From assembly GCF_033115175.1 (NCBI RefSeq), contig NC_084831.1:43246002-43310001 (forward strand): a DNA stretch of 64,000 bases. Reading direction: 5' to 3'. Made by a program: the position numbers and the translations under genes. The DNA comes from Lepus europaeus (lineage: Eukaryota; Chordata; Mammalia; Lagomorpha; Leporidae). Under the pieces are notes generated by a model. The model searched no databases. It was given only the letters and a program-made list of their open reading frames with translations, and was not told where the DNA came from. Of the stretch, positions 52,301 through 57,290 are shown piece by piece. Position 1 is the stretch's first letter. Each line of letters opens with the position of its first letter.

Positions 52301-55021
52301 CATGAGTTACTGAGGCTAATGATAAAACAAGGAAAAGAATAAAGGTATTCATCACTCTTTTTATACTTAAGATAATTCTGCCATAGCCACTATGACTGAT
52401 TTCAATTATTCAAGCCATTTTACAGAGCCATATGTAAGGATGAACAGATAACTTGTCCTGTAAGAGCTTAAAGTCAACACAGGATAAATGAAAACCCACA
52501 AACATAGAGACAGCTGAATGTGGCTTTAAAAATCAATTCATGGGGGCTGGCACTGTGGTAAAGCAGGTAAAAACACGACCTGAGACACTGGCATCCCATA
52601 GGCTTGCTGGTTTGAATCCCAACTGCTCCACTTCCAAACCAGCTCCCTGCTTATGGCCTGAGAAAAGCAGCAGAAGATGGCCCAAATGTGTGGGCCCCCG
52701 CTACCATGTAGGACACCTGGAAGAAGCTCCTGGCTTCAGCCTGGCCCAGTCCTGATTGTTGCAGCCATCTGGGGAGTATACCAGCAGATCAAAGATACCT
52801 CACTCTCTCTCTCCCTCCTCTCTCCTTTTCTCTCCATAATTTTGACTTCCAAATAAATAAATATTTTTAAAATTCCTAATATATTAGTACATTAGTACAT
52901 TCACAGGCTAGCCTAGAGGTAAGATCTATTTCAACGAGAGAAAAAAAATTTGCCTGAAAATCAAATGATCTTCTACTTCCCTGAGCTTTGCCACTTGCTT
53001 TGTGAGAGCTCCAAATTCTAATTTCCTTTAATTTGTATTAGAACTAAACACTAAAATAATTATTAGTTTACAGTAATATTGATCTAGAAAAACAAATCCT
53101 AAGAAAGCACTACTTCAGAAAGTCTAAAGGTCAAAATGGATAATATTACCTTTGGATTGAACCACTAAAGTCATGTAATGAGCCGAGTAGTAACGCATCC
53201 AGAATTCTCGCAGTCTGGTATGTGTATCAATATTATTCTTTTTTGGCTCATGCTTAAGAGTCTCAGCATTTCCTATGAAAAGATAAAACAATTACAGAAA
53301 TAACTAAATTCACTCTGTTAAAAGCTATCTGCAACAACAATGCATGTTCTAGTACTACACATAACAAAACAGCCCAAGCGACTCAAAAATACTGAACTAG
53401 TGTATATTAATAAAAATAAACTAAAATTTACAAGAAATAATTTTGAAGTATATTTTAATAAAGAATTAACCTCTGGTTAGATATGTCTCAATAACACATA
53501 GTATTTGCTTAAGTGTCCTTGCTTAATAATTAATAATTAGCTTAGCACTCAAGTTTTCTCTCTGCCTAGTGATAAAAAATAAAACACATAAAGCAAAGAT
53601 ACCATGTAAAATGTATATAAACTGTACAAAATATATAAGAAAGAAAAATCCTTTGAATGAAATACAATCTAGATTGGTTCACCCCATATTCTATGCTATA
53701 GTCAACAGAGGCTATAATTGAATTCTCTGACAAGAAAATACCACTATGAAAAACAGATACCATTTAAATACCTAACTAATTAAACAAAATTACTTAACAG
53801 TTCAAAAACTATTATAGAAATCACTGTTCAATCTCTGTTGATAAATGGAAATATCAGATTGGCGTAGACTATATAATCAAACAGATGTGTAAATCTCACA
53901 CTCATCACTTACCAACTGCATGATTTAAGCAAATAAGATAAATTCCCTGACCCTGTTTCTTTAAATTTAAATTGAGATGGGGGCCGGCGCTGTGGTGCAC
54001 TAGGTTAATCCTCCACCTGTGGTGGCAGCATCCCATATGGGCACCGGGTTCTTGTGCCAGTTGTTCCTCTTCCAGTCCAGCTCTCTGCTGTGGTCTGGGA
54101 AAGCAATGGAGGATGGCCCAAGTGCTTGGGCCCCTGCACCCGCATGGGAGACCAGGAAGAGGCACCTGGCTCCTGGCTTTGGATCAGCATAGCTCTAGCC
54201 ATTGTGGCCATTTGGGGGGTGAACCATCGAATGGAAGACCTTTCTCTCTGTCTCTCACTGTCTGTAACTACCTGTCTAATAAATAAATAAAAAATCTTTT
54301 AAAAAAATGAGATGATAATGGTACCTATCTCTTAATACTGTGATAATGATAAAATTAAATAATTTTCGTAGGGGCTGACACCGCTCACTTGGTTAATCCT
54401 CCACCTGCAGCATCAGCATCCCATATGGGTGCCGGGTTCTAGTCCCAGTTGCTCCTCTTCCAGTCCAGCTCTCTACTGTGGCCCAGGAGGACAGTGGAGG
54501 ATGGCCCAAGTGTTTGGGTCCTGCACCTGCATGGGAGACTAGGAGGAGGCACTTGGCTCCTGGCTTCAGATCAGCATAGCTCCGTGGCAGCCATTTCAGG
54601 GATGAACCAACGAACGGAAGGAATACCTTTCTCTCTGTCTCTTTCTTTCACTGTCTAACTCTATCTGTCAAATAAAAATAATAATAATAATTCTTGTAGT
54701 GGTAACACAGTACCAGGCACCTATCAAAGCATTCACAAAATGTTAGATACTATTCTTATTGTATCCAATGTTAAGAGAACCAAATATAAAAAATTTTCAT
54801 TTGAAAAGTTATCTAGCTATCCTAAAAGGTAACCCTTAGTATCCTAGCTTTATAATTTTCAATTTTTAACAATTTTTCTTATTATCAATCATCCTTACTA
54901 GAAAATGAAACATTTAGTAACTTACCCCAAAAAAATTTCCCCATAGGATGTCCTGGTCTAGCAAGGCTTCCAAACAACATTTCCTTTCTGTTTGCATCAG
55001 AAGGTCTTGCAAGCTGATATT
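9635..55021 (-). CDS. NRDC: NRDC nardilysin, 26 coding exons, C-terminal about 837 residues
   Basis: Nardilysin (N-arginine dibasic convertase) is an M16 metallopeptidase that cleaves on the N-terminal side of Arg in dibasic sites and enhances ectodomain shedding by ADAM17. The 26 exons sum to 2516 nt and every junction keeps frame, giving about 73 percent of the roughly 1150-residue protein. The window lacks the acidic N-terminal region and the HxxEH zinc site. The first codon here is a split Glu (only its last two bases are at 55021-55020) just before YQLARPSDANR; by comparison with insulysin this Glu is the third zinc ligand. What is present is the rest of the catalytic half plus the inactive M16 repeats. 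Several exons are separated by SINE-rich introns. Confidence 0.96.
9764..9805 (-). repeat. NRDC: 21-bp tandem duplication inside NRDC coding sequence
   Basis: agaagagttggaatcctc occurs at 9764 and again at 9785, period 21, in frame. It encodes EDSNSSG then EDSNSSC in an acidic, Ser-rich surface stretch. Confidence 0.9.
9975..10064 (-). CDS. NRDC: NRDC coding exon w25
   Basis: Exon of 90 nt, acceptor cctgttag, donor gtgagt, phase 0 both ends. It encodes IEALKSFSKSDLVNWFKAHR then GPGSKMLSVH. Confidence 0.96.
10390..10675 (+). mobile_element. CSINE, 5'-shortened
   Basis: Body and aaataaataaatctttaaaa tail are clear; the head is short and diverged. Confidence 0.85.
11166..11282 (-). CDS. NRDC: NRDC coding exon w24
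   Basis: Exon of 117 nt, acceptor gtgggaacag, donor gtgagt, phase 0 both ends. It encodes VTALIKLKECEDTHLGEEVD then RNWNEVVTQQYLFDRLAHE. Confidence 0.96.
11450..11706 (+). mobile_element. older CSINE subfamily copy
   Basis: Older form with cagttaggatgcctgcatccc, gattccagcttcctaatactgcag and tgtctctacctctcaaat; no long A tail. Confidence 0.75.
11771..11861 (-). CDS. NRDC: NRDC coding exon w23
   Basis: Exon of 91 nt, acceptor gttttatttcag, donor gtgact. It encodes SEVVDKKIEEFLSSFEEKIE then NLTEDAFNTQ. Confidence 0.95.
11951..12325. mobile_element. MITE-like inverted-repeat element carrying a CSINE
   Basis: Ends agggtacttcaaaag (left) and cttttgaagtaccct (right) form a 15-nt perfect inverted repeat. 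The interior is a - strand CSINE at 11974-12277. The same termini occur near 18361 and 61693. Assignment to Tc1/mariner-like elements is only a guess. Confidence 0.55.
11974..12277 (-). mobile_element. CSINE nested in the inverted-repeat element
   Basis: Poly-T, then tttatttgaaacagacag, then the ggttcactccccaaat body in reverse; head strongly diverged. Confidence 0.85.
12799..12882 (-). CDS. NRDC: NRDC coding exon w22
   Basis: Exon of 84 nt, acceptor ctggctgtag, donor gtaagt. It encodes YHVYPTCRNTSGILGFSVTV then GTQATKY and two bases of Asn. Confidence 0.95.
12883..13263 (-). other. NRDC intron, nothing recognised
   Basis: Unique-looking intronic sequence with no repeat, RNA gene or exon that I recognise. 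Confidence 0.6.
13264..13316 (-). CDS. NRDC: NRDC coding exon w21
   Basis: Exon of 53 nt, acceptor gttgaattgcag, donor gtaagt. It encodes MHMEEPCFDFLRTKQTL and two bases of Gly; FLRTKQTLGY is the nardilysin form of the M16 C-terminal motif seen in insulysin. Confidence 0.94.
13604..13651 (-). CDS. NRDC: NRDC coding exon w20 (48 bp)
   Basis: Exon of 48 nt, acceptor ctccttccag, donor gtaagt; encodes SGTRSLREYTLMELLV, phase 0 both ends, so skipping would remove 16 residues in frame. Confidence 0.94.
13652..15653 (-). other. NRDC intron, mostly unique
   Basis: No gene or strong repeat. A MIR-like patch lies at 15095-15245. Open frames here lack recognisable domains. Confidence 0.6.
15095..15245 (+). 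mobile_element. MIR fragment
   Basis: Pattern of gtgacctcaaataa, aaaccttgggtttatctccca, taaaacagaggtaatgaacc matches the MIR core on the + strand with much divergence. Confidence 0.5.
15654..15792 (-). CDS. NRDC: NRDC coding exon w19
   Basis: Exon of 139 nt, acceptor ttcttttgcag, donor gtcagt. It encodes KLNFVPLEQEMPVQFQVVEL then PSGHHLCKVRALNKG and EVTVYYQ. Confidence 0.96.
16037..16068 (-). CDS. NRDC: NRDC 32-bp microexon w18
   Basis: Exon of only 32 nt, encoding ESMDFLKYVV and two bases of Glu. Acceptor is attag, preceded after 8 nt by an uninterrupted 21-T tract on the - strand (16097-16077). Donor is gtaagt. Skipping it would shift the frame. Confidence 0.92.
16077..16097 (+). repeat. 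21-nt A homopolymer (T on the gene strand)
   Basis: Uninterrupted A21 on +, forming the pyrimidine tract just upstream of the NRDC microexon at 16037-16068. Confidence 0.9.
16100..17118 (-). other. NRDC intron, mostly unique
   Basis: Intronic sequence with an A-run near 16640-16657. The long open frame that starts at 16491 crosses into a SINE and has no domain, so it is not called as a gene. Confidence 0.6.
17122..17450 (-). mobile_element. CSINE
   Basis: Reverse copy from tttaatttatttgcaaggca to ctgtgctataatgctggcac. Confidence 0.9.
17599..17926 (+). mobile_element. CSINE
   Basis: Head ggctggcattgtggtatagc, B-box-like ggttcaagtcccagc, tail caaataaacaattttttt. Confidence 0.9.
17935..18185 (+). 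mobile_element. L1M-type 3' region fragment
   Basis: tttttcatctttcaaaactg, tatacccattaaa, then accattctactttctatttc and tgactttgacta are the recurrent text of old mammalian L1M elements. Confidence 0.65.
18361..18760. mobile_element. MITE-like inverted-repeat element split by a CSINE
   Basis: Left ggagtcttcaaaagtcatgg and right ctaactttttgaggccc are imperfect inverted repeats related to those at 11951 and 12325. A young CSINE sits between them. Confidence 0.5.
18412..18724 (+). mobile_element. CSINE, well preserved
   Basis: Head gggccggcgccgtggctc, B-box-like ttctagtccc, tail ctacctgtc plus A12. Flanking duplications aaatttcatttcca and aaattcatttcca. Confidence 0.95.
18962..19124 (-). CDS. 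NRDC: NRDC coding exon w17
   Basis: Exon of 163 nt, acceptor ttctttgtacag, donor gtgagt. It encodes DVRLLILEYARWSMIDKYRA, LMDGLSLDSLLSFVKEFKSQ and LFVEGLVQGNVTST. Confidence 0.96.
19125..20718 (-). other. NRDC intron, no CSINE
   Basis: 1.6 kb of AT-rich intron with a MIR fragment at about 19540-19700 and otherwise nothing recognised; one of the few SINE-free long stretches here. Confidence 0.6.
19540..19700 (+). mobile_element. MIR fragment
   Basis: tcagttgctttacctgtaatacaagg, gcttcagtaagaattaaatga follow MIR core order on +. Confidence 0.5.
20719..20846 (-). CDS. NRDC: NRDC coding exon w16
   Basis: Exon of 128 nt, acceptor ttctttttag, donor gtgggt. It encodes LLFQLIIDYLAEFNSTPAVF then MITEQLKKTYFNILIKPETL and Ala. 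Confidence 0.96.
21030..22250 (-). mobile_element. old L1 fragment (ORF2-derived), interrupted by a SINE
   Basis: On + the text reads like antisense L1 ORF2 (tatattaatttgggaagcaa, then atatcaagatgtcctatcc, later acaaaataaccctggcattcc). No reading frame survives. A CSINE splits it at 21455-21640. Confidence 0.5.
21455..21640 (-). mobile_element. CSINE, head missing
   Basis: Poly-T, atttatttgagggggagaga, then body to about tacttgagccatcac; truncated before the head. Confidence 0.8.
23094..23244 (-). CDS. NRDC: NRDC coding exon w15
   Basis: Exon of 151 nt, acceptor cctttacag, donor gtaagt. It encodes VVLFDVFVNILTHNLAEPAY then EADVAQLEYKLVAGEHG and the RVKGFNHKLP end. Confidence 0.96.
23440..23570. 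repeat. AT-rich low-complexity tract
   Basis: Almost pure A/T with repeated atatataat and tatttataa units and many short palindromes. Confidence 0.85.
23765..23860 (+). mobile_element. L2-like fragment
   Basis: tcttgagtgcctcctatgactcaggcac resembles the LINE2 3' consensus (tgagcacctactatgtgccaggcac). Confidence 0.45.
24252..24303 (-). CDS. NRDC: NRDC coding exon w14
   Basis: Exon of 52 nt, acceptor atctttcag, donor gtaagc. It encodes YIRFHLISPLIQKSAA with split codons at both ends. Confidence 0.95.
24411..24743 (-). mobile_element. CSINE
   Basis: T/A-rich end, aagagttacagagagagaga, body, head end ctgtgccacaatgccagccc. Confidence 0.9.
24767..24936 (-). mobile_element. CSINE head-half fragment
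   Basis: Directly follows the previous copy; starts mid-body at tctgggtctcccacgtgggt and ends ctacgccacaatacttgccc. Confidence 0.8.
25763..25882 (-). CDS. NRDC: NRDC coding exon w13
   Basis: Exon of 120 nt, acceptor cctcttttag, donor gtaaaa. It encodes TDFTLKAFDCPETEYPVKIV then TPQGCLWYKKDNKFKIPK. Confidence 0.96.
26075..26104 (+). pseudogene. 3'-truncated U6 snRNA retro-insertion
   Basis: Positions 26076-26104 match the first 29 nt of U6 snRNA (gtgctcactgcggcagcaca and on through tatactaaa) with two mismatches. The fragment is bracketed by perfect 16-bp copies of ctaaactttatacatt at 26059-26074 and 26100-26115. There is no poly-A tail; the U6 sequence runs into the second copy through the shared ctaaa. 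Confidence 0.85.
26215..26458 (-). mobile_element. CSINE with internal deletion
   Basis: Starts with (TTTA)n, cttgaaaggcagagc then jumps to tctggggtctcccatttggg; ends ctacaatgcccactcc. Confidence 0.85.
27064..27384 (-). mobile_element. CSINE inside L1M
   Basis: Poly-T, aaacttatttgaaaggtaca, body, ending actaaatgccagcccc. Confidence 0.85.
27450..27749 (-). mobile_element. CSINE inside L1M, older type
   Basis: tttttattatttacttgagaagcagag at the tail side, ending aggccaaagacatgccc. Confidence 0.8.
28318..28440 (+). mobile_element. MIR fragment
   Basis: caactcactttgctttactgaacctcagtttgtttac follows the MIR core text. Confidence 0.6.
28548..28634 (-). CDS. NRDC: NRDC coding exon w12
   Basis: Exon of 87 nt, acceptor cttttctacag, donor gttggt. 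It encodes VENSWNELWKSNFELNPELH then LPAENKYI with a split Ala following. Confidence 0.95.
28775..28930. mobile_element. MER5-like hAT-Charlie fossil
   Basis: ctcaaagtgtggtctgaa, gcatcacctgacag, attctcaggccca, ccaggtgacac and gaagtttgaga come in the order of a MER5-type element with inverted ends. Confidence 0.65.
29204..29327 (-). CDS. NRDC: NRDC coding exon w11
   Basis: Exon of 124 nt, acceptor ccttcattag, donor gtaaaa. It encodes VIAEALNQLVPQKANLVLLS then GANEGKCDLKEKWFGTQYSI and Glu. Confidence 0.96.
29413..29752 (-). mobile_element. CSINE
   Basis: Tail side T-run with (CTTT)n, then aaactcagagttatagagag. Flanks tcctagcttt and atcctagctt suggest a duplication. Confidence 0.9.
29815..30075 (+). 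mobile_element. old L1 3' end with purine-rich tract
   Basis: ttttattgagatataattaac, then a purine-rich stretch (ggggagagggaggtggagaa) and ttgtattccttaaa. The purine tract and terminal text resemble the 3' end at 35460-35590. Confidence 0.5.
30081..30405 (+). mobile_element. CSINE
   Basis: Inserted at the L1 3' terminus. Head gactggcgctgtggctcac, tail gtcaaaataaaaat with A-rich end. Confidence 0.9.
31183..31384 (+). mobile_element. older CSINE fragment, 5'-truncated
   Basis: tcaagtacttgggtccctgt to tctgtctctcaaacaag; lies 118 bp from NRDC exon w10. Confidence 0.75.
31502..31606 (-). CDS. NRDC: NRDC coding exon w10
   Basis: Exon of 105 nt, acceptor cttccttacag, donor gtaagt. It encodes TDPVEYVENMCENMQLYPLQ then DFLTGDQLLFEYKPE, phase 0 at both ends. 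Confidence 0.96.
31763..32079 (+). mobile_element. CSINE
   Basis: Head ggggccggcgctgtggcac, B-box-like ggttcgagtcc, tail aaataaataaaataaatctt. Flanks aagaccgatgttt and agactgatgttc look like a diverged duplication. Confidence 0.92.
32092..32354 (+). mobile_element. older CSINE subfamily copy
   Basis: cttcagactagtggttgagactc, gggttcaatttctgtctc, tctacctctcaaatacat. Confidence 0.7.
33115..33260 (-). mobile_element. L2/MIR-like fragment
   Basis: agtatttattgagcacctatg, then gatcaggtgacttccccaag and atcacacggtgaatgaatg follow the L2/MIR pattern. Confidence 0.5.
33849..35602 (+). mobile_element. L1-mobilised composite insertion with poly-A and 14-bp target duplication
   Basis: Flanked by aaagctgaacaact at 33835-33848 and 35603-35616 and ending in A16. 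The last 500 bp, with a purine-rich tract at about 35465-35530 and attccttaaataaaagtt, fit a lagomorph-type L1 3' UTR. The part around 34297-34830 resembles decayed retroviral gag/pro. The first 440 bp are unassigned. Its orientation is antisense to NRDC. Confidence 0.7.
34297..34830 (+). pseudogene. decayed endogenous retrovirus gag nucleocapsid / protease-like segment
   Basis: Conceptual translation of 34297-34608 shows two Cys-rich clusters with spacing like retroviral CCHC zinc knuckles (CGKPG near the first, LDHWKWTCP in the second). About 34680-34830 has protease-like stretches in different frames. Frameshifts and stops break it and no functional protein can be made. Family (class I-like) is tentative. 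Confidence 0.4.
36310..36665 (-). mobile_element. young CSINE with duplicated B-box block
   Basis: T-run, ttttttgacaggcagagtgg, high-CpG body, and ccgggacaggatcggtgccc near the head. It belongs to the subfamily with the extra block next to the B box. Confidence 0.95.
36676..36911 (-). mobile_element. CSINE with internal deletion
   Basis: aatttatttgaaagagttac, jumps from caatggccagagc to agaaagctgaatcgg, ends caccgccagcccc. Confidence 0.88.
36971..37304 (+). mobile_element. CSINE, well preserved
   Basis: ggggccggcactgtggcgca head, ggttctagtcc B-box-like, aaataaataaataaaat tail. Confidence 0.95.
37314..37678 (+). mobile_element. CSINE with (CT)n expansion and clear duplication
   Basis: Flanked by acaagatagt on both sides (37304-37313 and 37679-37688). 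Contains (GTCT)n and (CT)n at about 37577-37620. Confidence 0.95.
37854..38179 (+). mobile_element. CSINE
   Basis: Diverged head gggagccagcatttggtac, tail aaataaataaagaaatctt plus A-run. Confidence 0.88.
38180..38539 (+). mobile_element. CSINE inserted at the tail of the previous copy
   Basis: Starts with a G10 run then ctggtgctgtggcac directly after the A-run of the preceding SINE; tail aaataaataaataaatctt. Confidence 0.92.
39652..39985 (-). mobile_element. CSINE
   Basis: tttatttatttatttgagaggt at the tail side, ending cacagcgccggcccc. Confidence 0.92.
39986..40298 (-). mobile_element. CSINE abutting the previous copy
   Basis: taaagatttatttatttgaaag to caccacaccgccaacccc, the same orientation, no spacer. 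Confidence 0.92.
40472..40809 (+). mobile_element. CSINE with internal deletion and short duplication
   Basis: Lacks the segment after gggtaaagctg; a repeated aagaccgggaaaaagacc-type block precedes the body; tail caaatacatacataaatc. Confidence 0.85.
41259..41568 (+). mobile_element. CSINE
   Basis: Flanks aaaactttgatga and aaattttgatga; tail aaataaataaataaaa. Confidence 0.92.
41657..41993 (+). mobile_element. CSINE next to NRDC splice donor
   Basis: Perfect 16-bp duplication aaagaatttgacttcc at 41641-41656 and 41994-42009. The right copy ends 5 nt from the GT of the w9 donor. Confidence 0.96.
42015..42069 (-). CDS. NRDC: NRDC coding exon w9, weak donor next to a SINE
   Basis: Exon of 55 nt, acceptor cttctttcacag, donor gtactg, which lacks the usual G at +5. 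It encodes IFEEIQKIEDNEFHYQEQ, phase 0 out. A SINE lies 21 bp into the following intron (see findings). Confidence 0.94.
42314..42372 (-). CDS. NRDC: NRDC coding exon w8
   Basis: Exon of 59 nt, acceptor tttacag, donor gtaatc. It encodes VAHTVFQYLKMLQKLGPEQ and a split Arg. Only 81 nt separate it from w7. Confidence 0.95.
42454..42574 (-). CDS. NRDC: NRDC coding exon w7
   Basis: Exon of 121 nt, acceptor tttttttaactgtag, donor gtaaat. It encodes CWALALFGGNGETGFEQNST then YSVFSISITLTDEGYEHFYE, ending at phase 0. Confidence 0.96.
43266..43475 (-). mobile_element. CSINE with (GA)n expansion, head missing
   Basis: Old copy with a long purine run 43310-43395, then ccattcactggttag; truncated after ggctgaagtcagg. 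Confidence 0.7.
43607..43655 (+). repeat. three-copy tandem repeat of about 15 bp
   Basis: ttagcatacttaaat occurs three times in succession with one-base spacing differences. Confidence 0.9.
43870..44163 (-). mobile_element. CSINE, old
   Basis: tgtattatttatttgaaagcc to gtcactatacccaccc. Confidence 0.85.
44404..44481 (-). CDS. NRDC: NRDC coding exon w6, GC splice donor
   Basis: Exon of 78 nt, acceptor ctttctgaaag split as AG|GGTG to complete Arg. It encodes VKPLHYISWLVGHEGKGSIL then SYLRK and two bases of Lys. The downstream intron begins gcaagt at 44403, so this is a GC donor; no nearby GT gives an in-frame join to the next exon. Confidence 0.93.
44900..45207 (-). mobile_element. CSINE
   Basis: atattttatttattttgaac to cgccacaatgctggcccc. 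Confidence 0.88.
45410..45714 (-). mobile_element. CSINE, old
   Basis: ttgatttatttgaaaggcaga to gcaccaaatacccgccc. Confidence 0.85.
45720..47405 (-). other. NRDC intron, AT-rich, no clear repeat
   Basis: 1.7 kb of AT-rich intron. The only structure noted is the short tandem repeat at 46730-46775. Confidence 0.6.
46730..46775 (+). repeat. short tandem repeat, unit acacattactttttctt
   Basis: Three imperfect copies of a 17-20 bp T-rich unit. Confidence 0.75.
47406..47475 (-). CDS. NRDC: NRDC coding exon w5
   Basis: Exon of 70 nt, acceptor ttttgttcag, donor gtaaga. It encodes VPIRKIHALTITWALPPQQQ then HY and a split Arg. Confidence 0.95.
47755..47925 (+). mobile_element. MIR/L2-type fragment
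   Basis: gagaaaatcacttacacttc, tctgtttcctcatggtaaaa, gtacctctaagattctt and ctatgattcc come in the order of an old SINE/LINE2-type 3' end. Confidence 0.65.
48192..48428 (-). mobile_element. young-type CSINE lacking its 3' tail
   Basis: Head at the high end and the extra B-box block (ccgggacagaaccggcaccc) are intact. The element stops abruptly at gcggccggcgc without the pyrimidine-rich region or poly-A. Confidence 0.88.
48821..48894 (-). CDS. NRDC: NRDC coding exon w4
   Basis: Exon of 74 nt, acceptor ttttcag, donor gtttgt (non-consensus at +3/+4). It encodes GLPKPNFGHLTDPFDTPAFN then KLYR. Confidence 0.94.
48940..49050. repeat. AT-rich tandem-like tract
   Basis: Repeats of atatttagt and gagtatatatttagtt separated by short spacers. 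Confidence 0.75.
49285..49500 (-). mobile_element. possible L1 3' end
   Basis: Poly-T-rich start and pyrimidine-rich ccatccttcctcctaccctc read as the reverse of an L1 purine-rich 3' UTR. Weak call. Confidence 0.35.
49500..50894 (-). other. NRDC intron, AT-rich, nothing recognised
   Basis: No SINE, RNA gene or exon that I can identify. Confidence 0.6.
50690..50800 (+). mobile_element. MIR-like fragment
   Basis: The stretch with gccatgtgatgtagccaaag and acattttaggtcttaatgtt loosely matches MIR core order; low identity. Confidence 0.4.
50895..50952 (-). CDS. NRDC: NRDC coding exon w3
   Basis: Exon of 58 nt, acceptor ctgcttcaag, donor gtaaga. It encodes TLDTLEKWVTEIFSQIPN with split codons at both ends. 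Confidence 0.94.
51676..52158 (+). mobile_element. CSINE with internal duplication (two partial copies fused)
   Basis: One copy runs to gagtgagccagcagatg near 51911; a second restarts mid-body at ctgatctagctcactgct and continues to the aaataaataaatttttt tail. Confidence 0.85.
52541..52872 (+). mobile_element. CSINE
   Basis: ggggctggcactgtggtaaa head, tail caaataaataaatattttt. Confidence 0.9.
53150..53272 (-). CDS. NRDC: NRDC coding exon w2
   Basis: Exon of 123 nt, acceptor ttttcatag, donor gtaata. It encodes NAETLKHEPKKNNIDTH, REFWMRYYSAHYMTLVVQSK and one base of Glu. Confidence 0.96.
53981..54307 (+). mobile_element. CSINE, well preserved
   Basis: gggggccggcgctgtggtgc head, tail aataaataaataaaaaatc. 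Flanks tgagatg on both sides. Confidence 0.93.
54371..54691 (+). mobile_element. CSINE with small head deletion
   Basis: aggggctgacaccgctcac head; tail (AAT)n. Flanks ataattttcgtag and ataattcttgtag suggest an aged duplication. Confidence 0.9.
54926..55021 (-). CDS. NRDC: NRDC coding exon w1
   Basis: Exon of 96 nt, acceptor cttacag, donor gtaagt. It starts with the last two bases of a Glu codon, then YQLARPSDANRKEMLFGSLA and on to HPMGKFFW plus one base of Gly. The split Glu is predicted to be the third zinc ligand of the M16 motif. Confidence 0.96.
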
Positions 55022-55196
55022 CTGTAAGTTTTAAAGGAACATTTTTAGTAAGATGAAATTCAATATCTTGCTTTATTATCTAGAATATCTTTACTGAGCA
55101 TCTACTATATATCATGTACTACTACTATCTTAACTGAGAACAAGGAAGTCACAAAAATTAACTTTACATATCAGATGTTATAAGACTCAAGTACAA

Positions 55197-55482
55197 GGAG
55201 CAGGTGTTTAGCCTAGCAGTTAAGATGCCTATGTCTCATGTCACTGAAGTACTTGGGATAGATTCCTGGTTCTGGCTCCTACTTCCTGCTTCCTGCTAAA
55301 AAACAGCAGCAATGGCCCAAGTGATTGGGTTCCTGCCACCCTTGGGAGACCTGGAGAGCACTCCTGGCTCTTGGCCTCAGTCGGGCAGAACCCCAAAGCT
55401 GGGGACAGTTGAGAAGTAGAGGGGAGTCTGCTATCTGTCTGTTCCTCTTTCTCTCTTTGCTAAATACATACATAAATAAGAC
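55197..55482 (+). mobile_element. older CSINE subfamily copy
   Basis: agcagttaagatgcctatg, ttcctggttctggctcc and the aaatacatacataaat tail. Confidence 0.8.
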
Positions 55483-55494
55483 TGAAGTGGAAAA

Positions 55495-55640
55495 CAATGA
55501 TCTAGTCCTGGCTCTGTGACTTAATATAATCAGTAACTTTGGGTAAATCAACTCATCTTTGTAGAGTTTTCCCCTCATTTTCCAAATACAACAAGATAGT
55601 TAATGATCTGAAGATTTCAGCTCTGGGATGCTATGTTCAA
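55495..55640 (+). mobile_element. MIR/L2-type fragment
   Basis: tcctggctctgtgacttaat, actttgggtaaatcaactca and cagctctgggatgctatg follow the MIR/L2 pattern. Confidence 0.55.
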
Positions 55641-55766
55641 GATTTTACCAAAGAAAATGCTAATAAAATGTTAAATCAAGTTACTTATTCCTGGGAATTT
55701 ATTTAAATTTCCTCCAAGGCCAACCATAACGGTAATAAAGTATGAAAGTTAAAAACAATCACTTTT

Positions 55767-56088
55767 GGGGGCTAGCATTGAAGAGTAGCAGGTAAAGCCA
55801 CTGTCTTTGACACCCACATCCCATATAGGCACCAGTTCACGTCCCAGCTGCTCCACTTTCAACACCGCTCCCTGCTAATGGCCTGGGAAATGTAGTGGAA
55901 GGTGGCCCAACTGTTTGGGCCCCTGCCACACACATGAGAGACCTGAAAGAAACTCCTGGCTCCTGGCTTTGGCCTGGCTCAGCACTGGACATTGTGACCA
56001 CATGGGGAATGAAACTGCAGATAAAAGATCTCTCTGTCTCTCTCTCCCTCTTTGTATTTTTGACTTTGAAATAAAATAATGAATCAAA
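55767..56088 (+). mobile_element. CSINE
   Basis: gggggctagcattgaagag head; tail gaaataaaataatgaatc. Confidence 0.88.
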
Positions 56089-56296
56089 AAATTTAAAGTA
56101 AAAAATATCTTGGCTAGCATTATAGACCATATGCTTATTTTATGTCCATCCAAAATTCATACATTGAAACATAATTCCCAAGGTAATGGTATCTAAAGTG
56201 AGAGCCTGTGGAGGTGATAGAGTCCTCATGAATGATTCTCTTTTTAAAAAGGTCCAAGAGAATTCCAGGAAGCAGGCCCTTAAGAGACACTGGATC

Positions 56297-56561
56297 GAGG
56301 CCAGTGCTCTGGCTCAGTAGGTTAAAGGCCCAGCCTGCAGCACTTGCATCACATATGGGTGCCAGTTCAAGTCTGACTGCTCCACTTCCAATCTAGCTTT
56401 CTGCTATGGCCTGGGAAAAGCAGTAGAAGATGGCCCAAGTCCTTGGGCCCCTGCACCCACATAGGAGACCCGGAAGCAGCTCCTGTCTCCTGGCTTCAGA
56501 TCAGCACAGCTCTGGCCGTTGCAGCCATCTGGGGAGTGAACCACGGGATGGAAGACCTCTT

Positions 56562-56606
<45 letters not shown>

Positions 56607-56663
56607 TTCTCCTCTGTGTCTTTCTGACTTTCAAATAAATTAATTAATCTTTAAAAAAAAAAA
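56297..56663 (+). mobile_element. CSINE with (CT)n expansion
   Basis: (CT)n of about 40 nt near 56563-56602 within the pyrimidine-rich part; tail aaataaattaattaatc. Confidence 0.92.
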
Positions 56664-56954
56664 GTGATGACTGCTTTTTGAAAGAAAAGAATGAAGCAAG
56701 ATTGAGAAGGTGAGTAGTAATTAATTAGGTAGGTACAAAGACTTGACATATATGAGTCCTCAGTAAAGTACTATCATGACTATTTTTATTTTCCTCATCT
56801 GTAATTGAAAACATTTGGTTGAATGATTCCTAGCATGACAAAAACCGAACCAACCATTTTAAGATTTTGAGTTACAGGCTAGGTTGCAACCCCTTATAGT
56901 TCTAAATTTCATAAATTTATTACACTTTCATCTTTTGCTTAAAATTTTATTTTT

Positions 56955-57208
56955 AGGACCAGTGCTATGGCATAGTAGGTTAAGCCTCTGCCTGTGGTGC
57001 AAGCATCCCATGAGTGCCAGTTCAAGTCCCAGCTGCTCCACTTCTAATCCAGCTCCCTGCTAATGGCCTGGAAAGCAGAGGCGACCCAGAAGAAGTTCCT
57101 GGCTCCTGGCTTTGGATTGGCCCAGTTCTGGCCATTGTAGCCATTTGGGGAGTGACCCAGTGGATGGAAGACCTCTCTCTCTGTAACTCCACCTCTCAAA
57201 AAAAAAAG
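56955..57208 (+). mobile_element. CSINE with internal deletion
   Basis: ggaccagtgctatggcatag head; lacks the central ccaagtccttgggcc block. Confidence 0.85.
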
Positions 57209-57290
57209 GAATGAAAATATATTTTAAAAAATGTATTTTCATGTTCCTTGTGATTTTTACAAAACTACCCTCTAAAAACATCAATTGTTT